Below the pieces are notes generated by a model. The model ran no database searches and was not told where the DNA came from. It saw nothing but the letters and a program-made list of their open reading frames with translations. A stretch of DNA of 64,000 nt from Thiohalophilus sp. (lineage in GTDB: Bacteria > Pseudomonadota > Gammaproteobacteria > UBA6429 > Thiohalophilaceae), in assembly GCF_034522235.1 (NCBI RefSeq), contig NZ_JAXHLN010000003.1, forward strand, positions 496,001 to 560,000, written 5' to 3'. The translations under genes were made by a program, and so were the position numbers. Below, in pieces: positions 17,456-27,188 of the stretch; within the stretch, counting starts at the first letter, position 1, and each line of letters begins with the position of its first letter.

Positions 17456-19027
17456 TTGACCCATCACAAGACGGAACCCGATTTGTCCCTACCTTCCCTG
17501 GCGAGCTGGCGTAACGCGCTGGAGGTGTATCGAAAACCTCAGGCGATTGCCATGTTGTTTCTCGGCTTCTCCGCCGGCTTGCCGCTGTTGCTGATCTTTT
17601 CGTCGCTGTCATTGTGGTTGCGCGAGGCCGGTGTGGAACGCGGCGCGGTCACCTATTTCAGCTGGGCGGCACTGGCCTATTCGTTCAAGTTTGTCTGGGC
17701 GCCGTTGATCGACAAGTTGCCGCTGCCCGGCCTGTATACGTTGCTCGGCCGACGACGCAGCTGGTTACTGGTAGCGCAACTGCTGATCATGACCTCGATC
17801 ATCCTGATGGGCATGACCGATCCGATCGATAATCTGCCAATGATGGCGTTGGCCACGGTGCTGCTGGGTTTGTCGGCGGCCAGTCAGGATATTGTGATCG
17901 ATGCCTACCGTATCGAGTCGGCCGGGGACAGGCTGCAGGCGGCGCTGGCGGCCATGTATATTGCCGGTTACCGGGTCGGCATGCTTGCCTCCGGGGCGGG
18001 CGCATTGTACCTGGCGACCTGGTTTGGCAGTGATGAGACCTACAGTTACGCGGCGTGGCGCCTGACCTACCTGTGTATGGCAATGTTGATGCTGGTCGGC
18101 GTGATTACCACCCTGGTGATCAAGGAGCCGGTGCCCAATCAGCAACGCGAAGCGTATCTGCACAGCAGTTTCGATTACCTGCGTTTCGTGCTGCTGTTTA
18201 TGATCGTGACAGCGGTGTTTATTCTGGCGTTTTTACAACTGGGCGTGGCCGAGATGGTGAAGTCGTCGTTGCGCGAAGGGCTCGGTTTCAACGGAGTGCT
18301 GGCCGCCTTTTTCGGGCAGACCGTGCAGATTGCGGTATCCATCACGTTGGCGGCGCTGACCGCCCGCGGACTGATCCTGGTCCATGCGGTCAATCGTGAC
18401 ATGGTACGCTCGACCTATGTCGATCCGGTAGTCGATTTCTTTCGCCGTTATGCGAAGCTGGCGTTGTGGATTCTATTGCTGGTCGGTTTTTATCGCATCT
18501 CGGATATCGTGCTCGGGGTGATCTCCAACGTCTTTTATTTTGACATGGGTTACACCAAGGAGCAGATCGCTTCGATCAACAAGGTACTGGGCCTGATCAT
18601 GGCCTTGCTGGGCGGCTTTGTCGGTGGGTTGCTGACCACCCGTTTTGGCATCATGCGCATGTTGTTAACCGGCGCGATCCTGGCGGCCGCGACCAACCTG
18701 CTGTTTATGTGGCTGGCGACCATGGAGCCGAACGTGCCGATGCTGGCGCTGGTGATCGCGGCCGACAACCTGTGCGCCGGGCTGGCCAGCGCGGCATTCA
18801 TCGCCTATCTCTCCAGCCTGACCAGTATCTCGTTTACCGCCGTACAGTATGCGATCTTCAGTTCGCTGATGACCCTGTTCCCCAAAGTCCTGGGCGGCTA
18901 TTCCGGCGGCATGGTCGAGAGCCTGGGGTATCCCGGTTTCTTTTTGTTGACAGCATTACTGGGTGTGCCGGTGATCGGATTGATCCTGTATCTGATGCGT
19001 CGTGAAGCGACCCGGGTAAGCGGCTAG
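17456..19027 (+). CDS. ampG: AmpG-like MFS permease
   Basis: 523 residues, 12-14 predicted membrane helices. The start of the transporter core, IAMLFLGFSAGLPLLLIFSS, and LGRRRSWLLVAQLL plus AASQDIVIDAYRIE are characteristic of AmpG, the inner-membrane importer of anhydromuropeptides for cell-wall recycling. The loop after TM8 is longer than I expect. The TTG start is uncertain: no Shine-Dalgarno is visible, but it places about 30 polar residues before TM1 as in Pseudomonas AmpG. Followed after 3 bases by a second membrane gene. Confidence 0.85.
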   Translation: MTHHKTEPDLSLPSLASWRNALEVYRKPQAIAMLFLGFSAGLPLLLIFSSLSLWLREAGVERGAVTYFSWAALAYSFKFVWAPLIDKLPLPGLYTLLGRRRSWLLVAQLLIMTSIILMGMTDPIDNLPMMALATVLLGLSAASQDIVIDAYRIESAGDRLQAALAAMYIAGYRVGMLASGAGALYLATWFGSDETYSYAAWRLTYLCMAMLMLVGVITTLVIKEPVPNQQREAYLHSSFDYLRFVLLFMIVTAVFILAFLQLGVAEMVKSSLREGLGFNGVLAAFFGQTVQIAVSITLAALTARGLILVHAVNRDMVRSTYVDPVVDFFRRYAKLALWILLLVGFYRISDIVLGVISNVFYFDMGYTKEQIASINKVLGLIMALLGGFVGGLLTTRFGIMRMLLTGAILAAATNLLFMWLATMEPNVPMLALVIAADNLCAGLASAAFIAYLSSLTSISFTAVQYAIFSSLMTLFPKVLGGYSGGMVESLGYPGFFLLTALLGVPVIGLILYLMRREATRVSG

Positions 19028-19030
19028 GCG

Positions 19031-19720
19031 ATGAGCGCGGAACTCTCCTTACTGGCGGCTTTTTTGGTCGGCCTGATGGGCGGGGTGCATTGTGTCGGCA
19101 TGTGCGGCGGCATCGTCGGCGCGCTGACCTTCGGTGTGCCGCAACCGCAGTCGCGAGCCCGCCTGTTCGGTTTTCAGCTGAGCTACAACCTCGGACGGAT
19201 CGCCAGTTACACCCTGGGCGGCGTGCTGCTGGGCGGGCTCAGCGGCCTGGCCGACAATCTGTTGGTGATTCATCAGTACCAGAGTATCCTGCAGGTGATT
19301 GCCGGGCTGTTCATGCTGGCGATGGGCCTGTATATCGCCGGCTGGTGGACGGGACTGCGGCATGTCGAAAGCGGCGGGCGCGTGGTGTGGCGCTATATCG
19401 AGCCGCTGGGCCGGCGGTTGATGCCGGTGACCCGGCCGGGGCAGGCGTTGTTGCTGGGGATGCTGTGGGGCTGGCTGCCCTGTGGGCTGGTTTACAGCGT
19501 GCTGATCTGGTCCATCTCCACCGGCAGCGCGCTGGAAGGCGGTTTACTGATGTTGAGTTTCGGCCTGGGCACGCTGCCCAATCTGTTGCTGATGGGCATG
19601 TTCGCGGCGACGTTGCAGAAGTTTGTCCGCTATCCGCCGGTCCGCCATGGCGCCGGCGGGCTGGTCATGCTGTTCGGCGTGGTCACCCTGTATCTGGCCT
19701 GGCAACCGCTGCCCGCCTGA
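19031..19720 (+). CDS. DsbD_2/TauE-like membrane protein with HCVGMCGG motif
   Basis: 229 residues, six to seven hydrophobic helices. The N-terminal motif GGVHCVGMCGGIVGAL and the LWGWLPCGLVYSVL motif are those of the cytochrome-biogenesis/heavy-metal-linked family often annotated as sulfite exporter TauE/SafE or UreH-like (DsbD_2 domain). Paired cysteines across two helices suggest redox or metal handling. In many Proteobacteria this gene neighbours cco/fix oxidase genes, but not here. Co-transcribed with ampG by position. Confidence 0.75.
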   Translation: MSAELSLLAAFLVGLMGGVHCVGMCGGIVGALTFGVPQPQSRARLFGFQLSYNLGRIASYTLGGVLLGGLSGLADNLLVIHQYQSILQVIAGLFMLAMGLYIAGWWTGLRHVESGGRVVWRYIEPLGRRLMPVTRPGQALLLGMLWGWLPCGLVYSVLIWSISTGSALEGGLLMLSFGLGTLPNLLLMGMFAATLQKFVRYPPVRHGAGGLVMLFGVVTLYLAWQPLPA

Positions 19721-19769
19721 CGATCCGTCGGGCATGATTGTTCCTCTGTCACGTCCTTGTGATCGAGGC

Positions 19770-20210
19770 TTATTCGGTAAAGAACTGTTCCTGGAACGCG
19801 ATCGTGTGCGTTTTGCGACTGCCTTCGGGTTTAACGCGGAGGGTGAATTTCAGGGTGTCGCGGTGGGCGACCGGAAAGTCACTGATATAGTATACGGCAT
19901 CCCCTTCTCGGATCTCGCGGGTCTCCAGGGTCTGTTTGTGGCCGGTCAGCATGCCGCTGGTCGCGGTGACTTGTGCCTGGATCCCTTTGCCGTCAGACGC
20001 CCGGATAACAGAAACGTTTAGCATCGCCCGGCTTTTGCTGCGCCGGATACCGTATTCACGGGCCACGGCGGGGTTCAGTGTATCGGTATTTAATGTGTTG
20101 TAGTGAATCACGTAATCACCAAAGCGCTTGGACTGCTCGGCCACGGCCGGCGTCAGATGGAGGCTGAATACCAGCAGGGCGGTGGTTGACCATTTCAGCA
20201 GTGACTTCAT
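19770..20210 (-). CDS. DUF4426 family periplasmic protein
   Basis: 146 residues with a cleavable signal peptide (MKSLLKWSTTALLVFSLHLT, cleavage near AVA-EQ). The body matches the DUF4426 pattern as I remember it: FGDYVIHYNTLNTDTLNPAVA, RRSKSRAMLNVSV, ISDFPVAHRDTLKF. Function unknown; in gammaproteobacteria it commonly lies near metW/metX and proC, as here. The ATG giving the signal peptide is preferred over an upstream one. Confidence 0.8.
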   Translation of the reverse strand: MKSLLKWSTTALLVFSLHLTPAVAEQSKRFGDYVIHYNTLNTDTLNPAVAREYGIRRSKSRAMLNVSVIRASDGKGIQAQVTATSGMLTGHKQTLETREIREGDAVYYISDFPVAHRDTLKFTLRVKPEGSRKTHTIAFQEQFFTE

Positions 20211-20321
20211 GGTACGGCTCCTCGTGCTATCTATTGTCATTCTTAGGATCAACTATAGACGACAAAATCGCGTTTAACCCGGTTGACAGGGCGGTTTCTT
20301 CGGCTTCTGTCGTCGGCGGCC

Positions 20322-20921
20322 TTACTGGCGTTGCAGCCGGTAGAGGGCGATCTCCCCCATCAGATTGGGCAGCAGCCAGGCCGTGGCACTGGGCTTGTGA
20401 TCCCGGTCGACCACAATGCGCTGCAGCACGGTGAGGCTCATATCCTCGCACAACTGCTCGAAATCGCGGATGGTGCACAAATGGATATTGGGGGTGTTGT
20501 ACCAGGTGTTGGGCAATGAGGGAGTGACCGGCATACGCCCGTAAAACAGCTCCATGCGACAGCGCCAGTGACCGAAGTTGGGGAAGGTAATAATGGCTTC
20601 GGCACCGATGCGCAACATTTCATCGATCAGTTTGTCCGGATAGCGTACCGCCTGCAGGGTTTCGCTCATAATCACATAGTCGAATGACCCGGATTCGATC
20701 TCCGACAGACCGGCATCCAGGTCGGTCTGGATGACATTGATGTTGTTCTCGATGGCCTTGACGATCTTCTCCTGATCGATTTCCATCCCGTAGCCGGTAA
20801 CCTGACGTTCTTCGTGCAGATAGCGTAACAGGGTGCCGTCACCGCAACCCAGATCCAGCACGTGGGAACCGGGGCGAATCCAGTCGGAAATCATGCGCAG
20901 TTCCGAGCGTAACAGACTCAT
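20322..20921 (-). CDS. metW: methionine biosynthesis protein MetW
   Basis: 199 residues of a class I SAM-dependent methyltransferase-like fold: [15 protein letters not shown] is the SAM-binding loop, and the family-specific [21 protein letters not shown] follows. MetW works with MetX in the acyl-homoserine branch of methionine synthesis; its exact activity is debated. Its ATG overlaps the metX stop (ATGA), the usual metXW coupling. Confidence 0.95.
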   Translation of the reverse strand: MSLLRSELRMISDWIRPGSHVLDLGCGDGTLLRYLHEERQVTGYGMEIDQEKIVKAIENNINVIQTDLDAGLSEIESGSFDYVIMSETLQAVRYPDKLIDEMLRIGAEAIITFPNFGHWRCRMELFYGRMPVTPSLPNTWYNTPNIHLCTIRDFEQLCEDMSLTVLQRIVVDRDHKPSATAWLLPNLMGEIALYRLQRQ

Positions 20922-22066
20922 CGTGCGCCTCCCTGCGCCACCCGGTCCATGTAGGTTCGCAGCGCATCCATATAGTCCTGGATCGGCATCAGGAAGGCAT
21001 CATGGCCGTGATGCGCGGTGATCTCCGAGTAACTGACATTCTTGCGTCCCTTGACCAGGGCCTTGACGATCTCCCGCGAGCGTTGTGGCGCAAAGCGCCA
21101 GTCACCGGTGAAGGCGGCGACAAAAAATTCCGCCCGGGTATCCTTCAGTGCGGCGGAGAGATCGTCGTCGTACTCCTTGGCCGGATCGAAATAATCCAGC
21201 ACCTTGGTCATCAGCAGATAGGTGTTGGCATCGAATTTCTCGACGAAGGATTTGCCCTGATAGCGCAGATAGCTTTCCACCTGAAATTCGACATCAAAGC
21301 CGAAGTTGATCTTGCCCTCGCGCAGCTCGCGGCCGAACTTGGCGCGCATGGAGAGATCGGATAAATAGGTGATATGGCCCAGCATGCGGGCGATCATCAA
21401 ACCGCGTCGCGGAATGGTGTGGTAATCGTAATAGTGCCCTTCGTGGAAGTCCGGATCAGACATGATGGCCTGACGAGCGATCTCGTTAAAGCCGATGTTT
21501 TGTGCCGAGAGCCTGGGCGCGCCGGCGATCACGATGCTGTGGCGCAGCCGATCGGGGTAGTCGATGGCCCATTGCAGCGCCTGCATGCCGCCCAGGCTGC
21601 CGCCGGCGACGGCCGCCCACTGCTCGATACCGAGATGATCGGCCAATAAGGCCTGGCTGCGGACCCAGTCGCTGACCGTTACAATGGGAAAATCGGGGCC
21701 GTAGGCCTTGCCGGTCTCGGGGTTGGTGCTCATGGGGCCGGTGGTGCCCTTGCAGCCGCCAAGGTTGTTGGGCGCAACGACGAAAAAGCGGTTGGTATCG
21801 ATTGGCTTGCCCGGGCCGATGCAGGTATCCCACCAGCCCGGTTTGCGATCTTCCATGCTGTGATAACCGGCGGCATGGTGATCGCCGCTCAGGGCGTGAC
21901 AGATCAGGATCGCATTGTCTTTGCGTGTATTGAGCTGCCCGTAGGTTTCATACACCATTTCGAAGCCGGGCAGTGAACGACCGCAATCCAGATCGATAGG
22001 CGCGTCGTGTGCCAGCTTTTGCGGGGTTACCAGACCGACGGAATCGGCGGGGATTGTCTCGGGCAT
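20918..22066 (-). CDS. metX: homoserine O-acyltransferase MetX
   Basis: 382 residues, alpha/beta-hydrolase fold. Nucleophile elbow [13 protein letters not shown] (Ser), FTGDWRFAP (catalytic Asp region) and [12 protein letters not shown] (catalytic His). Catalyses acylation of homoserine. MetX proteins paired with MetW in gammaproteobacteria are often succinyltransferases (MetXS) despite the historical acetyl annotation; the acyl specificity is not decided from sequence alone. First gene of metXW. Confidence 0.95.
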   Translation of the reverse strand: MPETIPADSVGLVTPQKLAHDAPIDLDCGRSLPGFEMVYETYGQLNTRKDNAILICHALSGDHHAAGYHSMEDRKPGWWDTCIGPGKPIDTNRFFVVAPNNLGGCKGTTGPMSTNPETGKAYGPDFPIVTVSDWVRSQALLADHLGIEQWAAVAGGSLGGMQALQWAIDYPDRLRHSIVIAGAPRLSAQNIGFNEIARQAIMSDPDFHEGHYYDYHTIPRRGLMIARMLGHITYLSDLSMRAKFGRELREGKINFGFDVEFQVESYLRYQGKSFVEKFDANTYLLMTKVLDYFDPAKEYDDDLSAALKDTRAEFFVAAFTGDWRFAPQRSREIVKALVKGRKNVSYSEITAHHGHDAFLMPIQDYMDALRTYMDRVAQGGAR

Positions 22067-22155
22067 CGGATAACTGTCGTCGTGACCTGATTGATCAACA
22101 AGACAACAAGTCTAAGTGACAGGTCACTCCCGGCGCAAGCGGGGGGGGGCGGGTC

Positions 22156-24102
22156 TCAGGCGACCCGGGCCGTATTCTGCTCGATAAAGGATTCCAGCGG
22201 TCGATTCAGGGTTTCCATCAGCATGTTGATATCGGCCAGCTGGGCATTGAGCGTTTCTGCGGTTTTTTCCAGTTCCTGAAGGCGGTTTTGCAGGGTATCG
22301 CGCGATTCATTGATTTTGCGCAGGCTTTCCAGCCGTTTTTCCATCTGGTTCTTGTGCTCCTTGATCTGCACCACCAGCGGCGCCATGGCGCGTTTGCCCC
22401 AGCTTTCCACGTCCTGATGGGCCTGGAACAGAATATTGCGTGCATGGCTGACCATGGAGATGAAGAACTTTTTCACCACGAAAGCCTGTTCGGTGACGGT
22501 CAGCTTGGCGCTGTTGCGGTAGGCTTCCGCCTCGTGATACAGGCGGTCCAGTTCGCGCTTGTACTTGCCCATGCTGAGCAGCCGGGGTTTGACGTCACTC
22601 AGACCGTGCTCCTTGTTAAACTGGCGGTAAATGGTCTGCAACATCATATTGAGCTGATCGGTCTGCTTGCTGGCCGTATTCATGGTCTCCTGGGTGATGT
22701 CAAAGAACTCCTTCATCGCCCCTTTCAGGGTCATGGTGAACTTGCTGCCGGACATTTCCTTGCGGGTCCTGGACATCAGTTTGTCCAGGCGGCTCAGGCT
22801 GAGGGTACTCAGCAGTTCGTCATGTTTTTCGTTGAAGGCTTTGCGATTGGCCTGAAAACTTTCCACGCTTTTGTGATAAGTGGACTGCTCCTCGCGGGTC
22901 TTTTTCATCAGATGCGTGATGACATCTTCGTTCTTGCCGCTGAGGCTTTTCAGTTCGGTCAGCTGTTTGTTGACATCGGCCAGACGCGAGGCGATCAGAT
23001 CGCGGGACTGCTGGGCCATGCCGCCGATCTCGCCGACGATACTGTCACGTACCAGATGCTGCTTGCGGGGCAGGATATCCTGCGCCAGCAGGGATTCCAG
23101 CGCCAGAATGTTGCTGCGCTTGAGCAGTTCCTCGTCGGTGCGGATTTTTGCCAGCAGGCCCTTCTGGGCCGAGACCGGAAAGACGTTGGCCGCTTCGATA
23201 CCCAGCATCTTGGCCGCGCTCTTGCACTGGTTGGCGATACTGACCCCGATTTCCTCGTCGTTTTTGAGTTCATCCCAGAGCGTATCGACCTTGTTCAGGA
23301 CGATGATGCGCCCGTGAGCCGCGTCACCGCCCAGCGGTTTGACGTGCTGGTTCCACATCTGCATGTCGGATCGGGTCACCCCGGTGTCGGCCGCCAGCAC
23401 GAAGACCACCGCCTGGGCGTTGGGCAGCATGTTGAGGGTCAGTTCCGGCTCGTTGCCGATGGCGTTGAGCCCCGGGGTATCCAGAATGGTCAGCCCTTCC
23501 TTGAGCAGGGGATGCGGAAAACTGATCAGGCCGTGGCGCCACTTGGGGATCTCGACCATGTCGGTCTCGGCATGCACCTCCGGATCCACCAGGCCCAGCC
23601 GTTCGGCGACCGGGGCCGGAACCCGCTTGGTGCGGACGACTTCATGGAATGCCTCGGCCATTTTTTCCGAGGAGTTGGTATCCAGCTCGATGGTGGTCCA
23701 GTTGATGGGGTCTTTCTTGTGCTCCTGGATGCTCGTCTCTTCCAGCCGGGTTTCGATGGGCAGCAGACGGATGTAGCTCATGTCGGCTTCGAAGTCATAG
23801 AACAGTTCGGTGGGGCACATAGTAGTGCGCCCGGCGTCCGAGGGGAGCAGGCGACGATCGTACTCGGAAAAGAAAATGGCGTTGATCAGTTCGGTTTTGC
23901 CGCGCGCGAACTCGGCGACGAAGGCGATGGTCAGACGGTCCGATTTGAGCGCCTCGAGCAGCTCGAAGATCCGCAATTCGGTCTCCGGATTGCTCATATT
24001 GTTGGCATTCAGCCAGCGTTGATACTTTTCGATCGCGCTGTTGAGGTCGCTGCGCCAGCGCCCGTAAGCCTGCATCTGATCGGTGAAACGGTCTGTCGCC
24101 AT
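22156..24102 (-). CDS. bacterial dynamin-like GTPase
   Basis: 648 residues. GTPase domain: the P-loop variant FVAEFARGKTELINAI (about 70-85), switch II LTILDTPGLNAIG and the NKVD specificity motif. The C-terminal 300 residues are mostly long helices with coiled coil (NQMEKRLESLRKINESRD; LQNRLQELEKTAETLNAQLA), the stalk-like region of dynamin relatives, without an obvious membrane paddle. Role unknown; bacterial dynamins act in membrane protection or remodelling. The start MATDRFTDQMQAYGRW removes 28 unlikely N-terminal residues. A run of ten G lies just after its stop. Confidence 0.85.
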   Translation of the reverse strand: MATDRFTDQMQAYGRWRSDLNSAIEKYQRWLNANNMSNPETELRIFELLEALKSDRLTIAFVAEFARGKTELINAIFFSEYDRRLLPSDAGRTTMCPTELFYDFEADMSYIRLLPIETRLEETSIQEHKKDPINWTTIELDTNSSEKMAEAFHEVVRTKRVPAPVAERLGLVDPEVHAETDMVEIPKWRHGLISFPHPLLKEGLTILDTPGLNAIGNEPELTLNMLPNAQAVVFVLAADTGVTRSDMQMWNQHVKPLGGDAAHGRIIVLNKVDTLWDELKNDEEIGVSIANQCKSAAKMLGIEAANVFPVSAQKGLLAKIRTDEELLKRSNILALESLLAQDILPRKQHLVRDSIVGEIGGMAQQSRDLIASRLADVNKQLTELKSLSGKNEDVITHLMKKTREEQSTYHKSVESFQANRKAFNEKHDELLSTLSLSRLDKLMSRTRKEMSGSKFTMTLKGAMKEFFDITQETMNTASKQTDQLNMMLQTIYRQFNKEHGLSDVKPRLLSMGKYKRELDRLYHEAEAYRNSAKLTVTEQAFVVKKFFISMVSHARNILFQAHQDVESWGKRAMAPLVVQIKEHKNQMEKRLESLRKINESRDTLQNRLQELEKTAETLNAQLADINMLMETLNRPLESFIEQNTARVA

Positions 24103-24322
24103 GGGAAATCCGGTTACTGGTTGTGGTCGGAAAAAGTCACTTACTGTGCAATATAGCCGTACATATTTCGCTGTCACAATCGACAAACTGTGAATTGCGA
24201 CACATTTCTCGCCCCCTTAGGGCCTGTTCCGGCGAAAAGGTTAACGGCTCGTCGAGGAATAAGTTTAACAATGTCTTCTAACTATAGCGAAATCCGTAAA
24301 AAAAACCGTCCGCTCTGGCCGG

Positions 24323-24613
24323 TCATTGGGCGGGTTCAATCAGTGCCGGCAGCCGGCGGGGCCGGTGAATGCGCCACAGCTTGATACGGCTGCCGTGGCC
24401 TTTTTCCAGCGTCACCCGGGTGGGTGGCACCCTGAACTGATCGGCCAGGAAGGCGCGCAGCTTGCGGTTGGCTTTGCCTTCGACCGGCGGAGCGGTGACC
24501 CGGATCTTGAGCGCCTCGCCGTGGGGACCGACGATTTCGTCCATGCTGGCGCGGGGTTGCAGATAGATCCGCAGTAACAGATCGCCGTTTTGCCAGCTAT
24601 AGAAGCCGGGCAC
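24323..24613 (-). CDS. yggU: DUF167 (YggU) family protein
   Basis: 96 residues with the DUF167 core: LLLRIYLQPRASMDEIVGPH, LKIRVTAPPVEGKANRKLRA and a C-terminal GSRIKLWRIH. Small basic cytoplasmic protein of unknown function. Its start overlaps the end of the yggT-like gene by 17 bases, and the order proC-yggT-yggU is widespread. Confidence 0.92.
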   Translation of the reverse strand: MPGFYSWQNGDLLLRIYLQPRASMDEIVGPHGEALKIRVTAPPVEGKANRKLRAFLADQFRVPPTRVTLEKGHGSRIKLWRIHRPRRLPALIEPAQ

Positions 24614-25205
24614 GGCAGTAGGTGCTGTTGAACAGGCTCAGGCTGCAGATGGCGTCCTGCAACGGAGCGATGAACAGCAACATCACCAGCCACAGGGCAA
24701 TCAGCGCGATCAGCGGGGTCAGATCCAGTCCGCCCATCGGCGGCAGCAGGCGGCGGAAGGGGCGCAGCACCGGTTCGGTGAGCTGGTGCAACAGGGCCGC
24801 CACCGGATTATAGGTCCCCGGCGAGACCCAGCTGAGTACCGCCATGATGATAATGCCGAAGATATAGACATTGATCAGCAGCCTGAGCAGCTCGACCACG
24901 GCCAGCGCCAGGGCGCCGCCGATGGCCAGGGTGGGAAACTCGGGGAACAGGCTGATCAGCGTGATCTCGACCAGCTTGAGGATCAGCAGCAACACCACGG
25001 CGGCAAAGTCGATGCCGCCATAGCCGGGGACGAAGCGGCGCAGCGGACGCAGCGGGAGGGATGTGGCCTTGACCAGAAACTGGGAGATGGGATTGTAGAA
25101 ATCGGCCCGCGTTACCTGCAGCAGCAGTCGCAGCATCACGATCAGCGCATACAGCCCGAAGATCGTCTGGATCAAAAAGACGCCGGCATTACTGACATAG
25201 TTCAT
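24597..25205 (-). CDS. yggT: YggT family membrane protein
   Basis: 202 residues with two repeats of the YggT module. Each has a membrane helix, an amphipathic loop (NPISQFLVKATSLPLRPLRR; NPVAALLHQLTEPVLRPFRR) and a second helix with GGIDFAAVV or GGLDLTPLI. Proposed in the literature to act in osmotic tolerance or membrane protein placement; not settled. Lies 3 bases after proC and overlaps the DUF167 gene, so one operon. Confidence 0.93.
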   Translation of the reverse strand: MNYVSNAGVFLIQTIFGLYALIVMLRLLLQVTRADFYNPISQFLVKATSLPLRPLRRFVPGYGGIDFAAVVLLLILKLVEITLISLFPEFPTLAIGGALALAVVELLRLLINVYIFGIIIMAVLSWVSPGTYNPVAALLHQLTEPVLRPFRRLLPPMGGLDLTPLIALIALWLVMLLFIAPLQDAICSLSLFNSTYCRARLL

Positions 25206-25208
25206 GGC

Positions 25209-26030
25209 TTATTGTCCCAGTTCATCGGCCAGTTCGCGGGCCCGGTCGTGGGCGGCCTGCAAGGCCTGTTCAAACATCTGCTGAATGTCGTGATCCTGCA
25301 GGGCCCGAATCGCCTGTTCGGTGGTGCCGCCCGGCGAGGTGACATTGCGCCGCAGTTGCGCCGGATCTTCCTCGATCTCCAGTGCCAGCCTGGCCGCGCC
25401 GAAGGCAGTCTGCAGGGTTAGCAGGCGGGCGGTGTCCGTGGGCAGCCCCAGTTTGACCGCGGCCTGTTCCATCATCTCCATCACCATAAAAAAGTAGGCC
25501 GGGCCGCTGCCCGACAGCGCGGTGACCGCATCCATCTGTGCCTCTTCCGTCACCCAGACGGTCAACCCGACCGCGCGCAGAATCGACTCGGCCAGATCTT
25601 TTTGCTGGTTCGTAACATAGTTGTTGGCATACAGGCCGGTGGCGCCGGATTGCACCAGTGCCGGGGTGTTGGGCATGGCGCGCACGATGGCCCGCTCCCC
25701 GCCCAGCCACTGTTGCAGGGAATCGGTGCGGATCCCGGCGGCGATGGTCAGATAGAGTTTGCCGTCATCGGCGCGGGTCTGCAGCGTGGTGATCACATCC
25801 TTGAGCCGCTGCGGCTTGACCGCCAGCACCACCACCTCGCAGGCGTCGACCACCGTCTGGTTGTCACCGTGCACACTGATGCCAAAATCGTCATGCAGCG
25901 CCTGGCGCCGGGTGTCATCCGGTTCGGAAACATGCAAAGAGGCCGGCGGCAGCCCGCTCTGACAGAGCCCGCCGACAAGACTGCGGGCCATGTTGCCGCC
26001 GCCGATAAAACCGATCGTTGTGTTTTTCAT
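25209..26030 (-). CDS. proC: pyrroline-5-carboxylate reductase
   Basis: Last step of proline synthesis, 273 residues. Rossmann nucleotide loop GFIGGGNMARSLVGGL, central VVLAVKPQRL, and the family signature of the dimerization domain, TALSGSGPAYFFMVMEMME. Normal length. It follows yggS leftward with a 316-bp repeat-filled gap. Confidence 0.97.
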   Translation of the reverse strand: MKNTTIGFIGGGNMARSLVGGLCQSGLPPASLHVSEPDDTRRQALHDDFGISVHGDNQTVVDACEVVVLAVKPQRLKDVITTLQTRADDGKLYLTIAAGIRTDSLQQWLGGERAIVRAMPNTPALVQSGATGLYANNYVTNQQKDLAESILRAVGLTVWVTEEAQMDAVTALSGSGPAYFFMVMEMMEQAAVKLGLPTDTARLLTLQTAFGAARLALEIEEDPAQLRRNVTSPGGTTEQAIRALQDHDIQQMFEQALQAAHDRARELADELGQ

Positions 26031-26346
26031 AGCGTCATACGTTACCTGTACGGGGTCGTAAGCTCAAGATTTGCGAGACTCTAAAGCGTGCTTTCGCGAT
26101 ACGGCGTGCGTTCGTCGAGATTCCCAGGAACGAGGGACGAGTGACGAGTGACGAGGTGGGATTGTCAGGGCTGACATTTTATCACCCCTCCCTTCGTCGC
26201 TCACGGCGTCCATGCCTCCCGCGACATTAGTACATCCTGTACGTCACCCTCCCCTTGAAGGGGAGGGGACAGTGTTTGCTAATTGCAAGGATTTGTTCCC
26301 CCTCCCACAGGGAGGGGGCCAGGGGGAGGGGATATAAACAACCTCG
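26031..26346. repeat. gene-free gap of heptamer and G/C-tract repeats
   Basis: Between proC and yggS there is no gene. The gap contains gggacgagtgacgagtgacg (from 26125), CT-rich palindromes (CCCTCCCCTT / AAGGGGAGGGG near 26250), a second GGGAGGGGG tract near 26310, and a heptamer run (ctcgtcactcgtccctcgtc) that leads directly into the yggS stop codon. No promoter is clear. Confidence 0.75.
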
Positions 26347-27060
26347 TCACTCGTCCCTCGTCCCTCGTCCCTTATTTGGCGCGCGAGCGCCAAATACCGC
26401 GGTGCCGATGCGCACGATGGTGCTGCCTTCGGCGATGGCGGCTTCCATGTCGCCGGTCATGCCCATCGACAGGGTATCCAGTGCCAGGCCGGCGGCGTTG
26501 AGTTGCTCGAACAGTTCGCGCAATCGGCGAAAGGGCTGGCGCTGCTGCTCGAAGTCATCGGCCGGGGCGGGGATGGTCATCAATCCGCGCAGGCGCAGGT
26601 GGGGCAGGTCGGCAACGGCTCGCGCCAGTGCCGGGGCGTCGCCCGGCGCGGCGCCCGCTTTGCTGGCCTCGCCGGAGGTGTTGATTTGCAGGCAAACATT
26701 GAGCGGCGGCAGGTCGGCGGGGTGCTGTTCGCTCAGGCGCCGGGCGATTTTGAGTCGCTCCACGCTGTGCACCCAGGCAAAATGTTCGGCGATCTCGCGG
26801 GTCTTGTTGGACTGGACGGGGCCGATGAAATGCCATTCGATGGCCTCGTCCGCCAGCGCGGCGATCTTGGGCCGGGCATCCTGCAGGTAACTCTCGCCGA
26901 AGCGGGTCTGCCCGGCGGCCCGTGCCGCGCGCAAATCCGCGACCGGGCGGGTCTTGCTCACCGCCAGCAGTTGCACCGAACCGGGCGGGCGGCCGGCCTG
27001 TTTTTCGGCATGTGTGATACGTTCCCGAACGATTTCGAGTCGTTGCACTATGCTGTTCAT
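26347..27060 (-). CDS. yggS: YggS-type PLP homeostasis protein
   Basis: 237 residues, single-domain PLP-binding barrel. The PLP lysine motif is LLAVSKTRPV, with FGESYLQDA, EWHFIGPVQSNKT and the phosphate-binding SMGMTGDMEAAI near the C-terminus. Buffers free pyridoxal phosphate and affects amino-acid metabolism. Odd feature: the last nine residues, NKGRGTRDE, and the TGA stop are encoded by the GGGACGA heptamer repeat, so the native C-terminus (FGAR) has been replaced or extended by repeat DNA. Divergent from pilT, as in Pseudomonas. Confidence 0.94.
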   Translation of the reverse strand: MNSIVQRLEIVRERITHAEKQAGRPPGSVQLLAVSKTRPVADLRAARAAGQTRFGESYLQDARPKIAALADEAIEWHFIGPVQSNKTREIAEHFAWVHSVERLKIARRLSEQHPADLPPLNVCLQINTSGEASKAGAAPGDAPALARAVADLPHLRLRGLMTIPAPADDFEQQRQPFRRLRELFEQLNAAGLALDTLSMGMTGDMEAAIAEGSTIVRIGTAVFGARAPNKGRGTRDE

Positions 27061-27188
27061 CTTGCCTCACGGGCGTTGCGGCGGTAGGTTAGTTGCAATC
27101 AAGAAATCGGACGACCTACCGATAACCGAAGGTGTCTGCGATCCAGACCTGTATCATAACAACGATCTAAATAAAGAGTGATTATCTG

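Noticed and set aside
22140-22150. Poly-G tract as a phase-variation switch for the dynamin-like gene
   Set aside because: It lies just outside the stop codon on the 3' side; other G-runs (near 29419, 35437, 45390) are also outside intact coding sequence.
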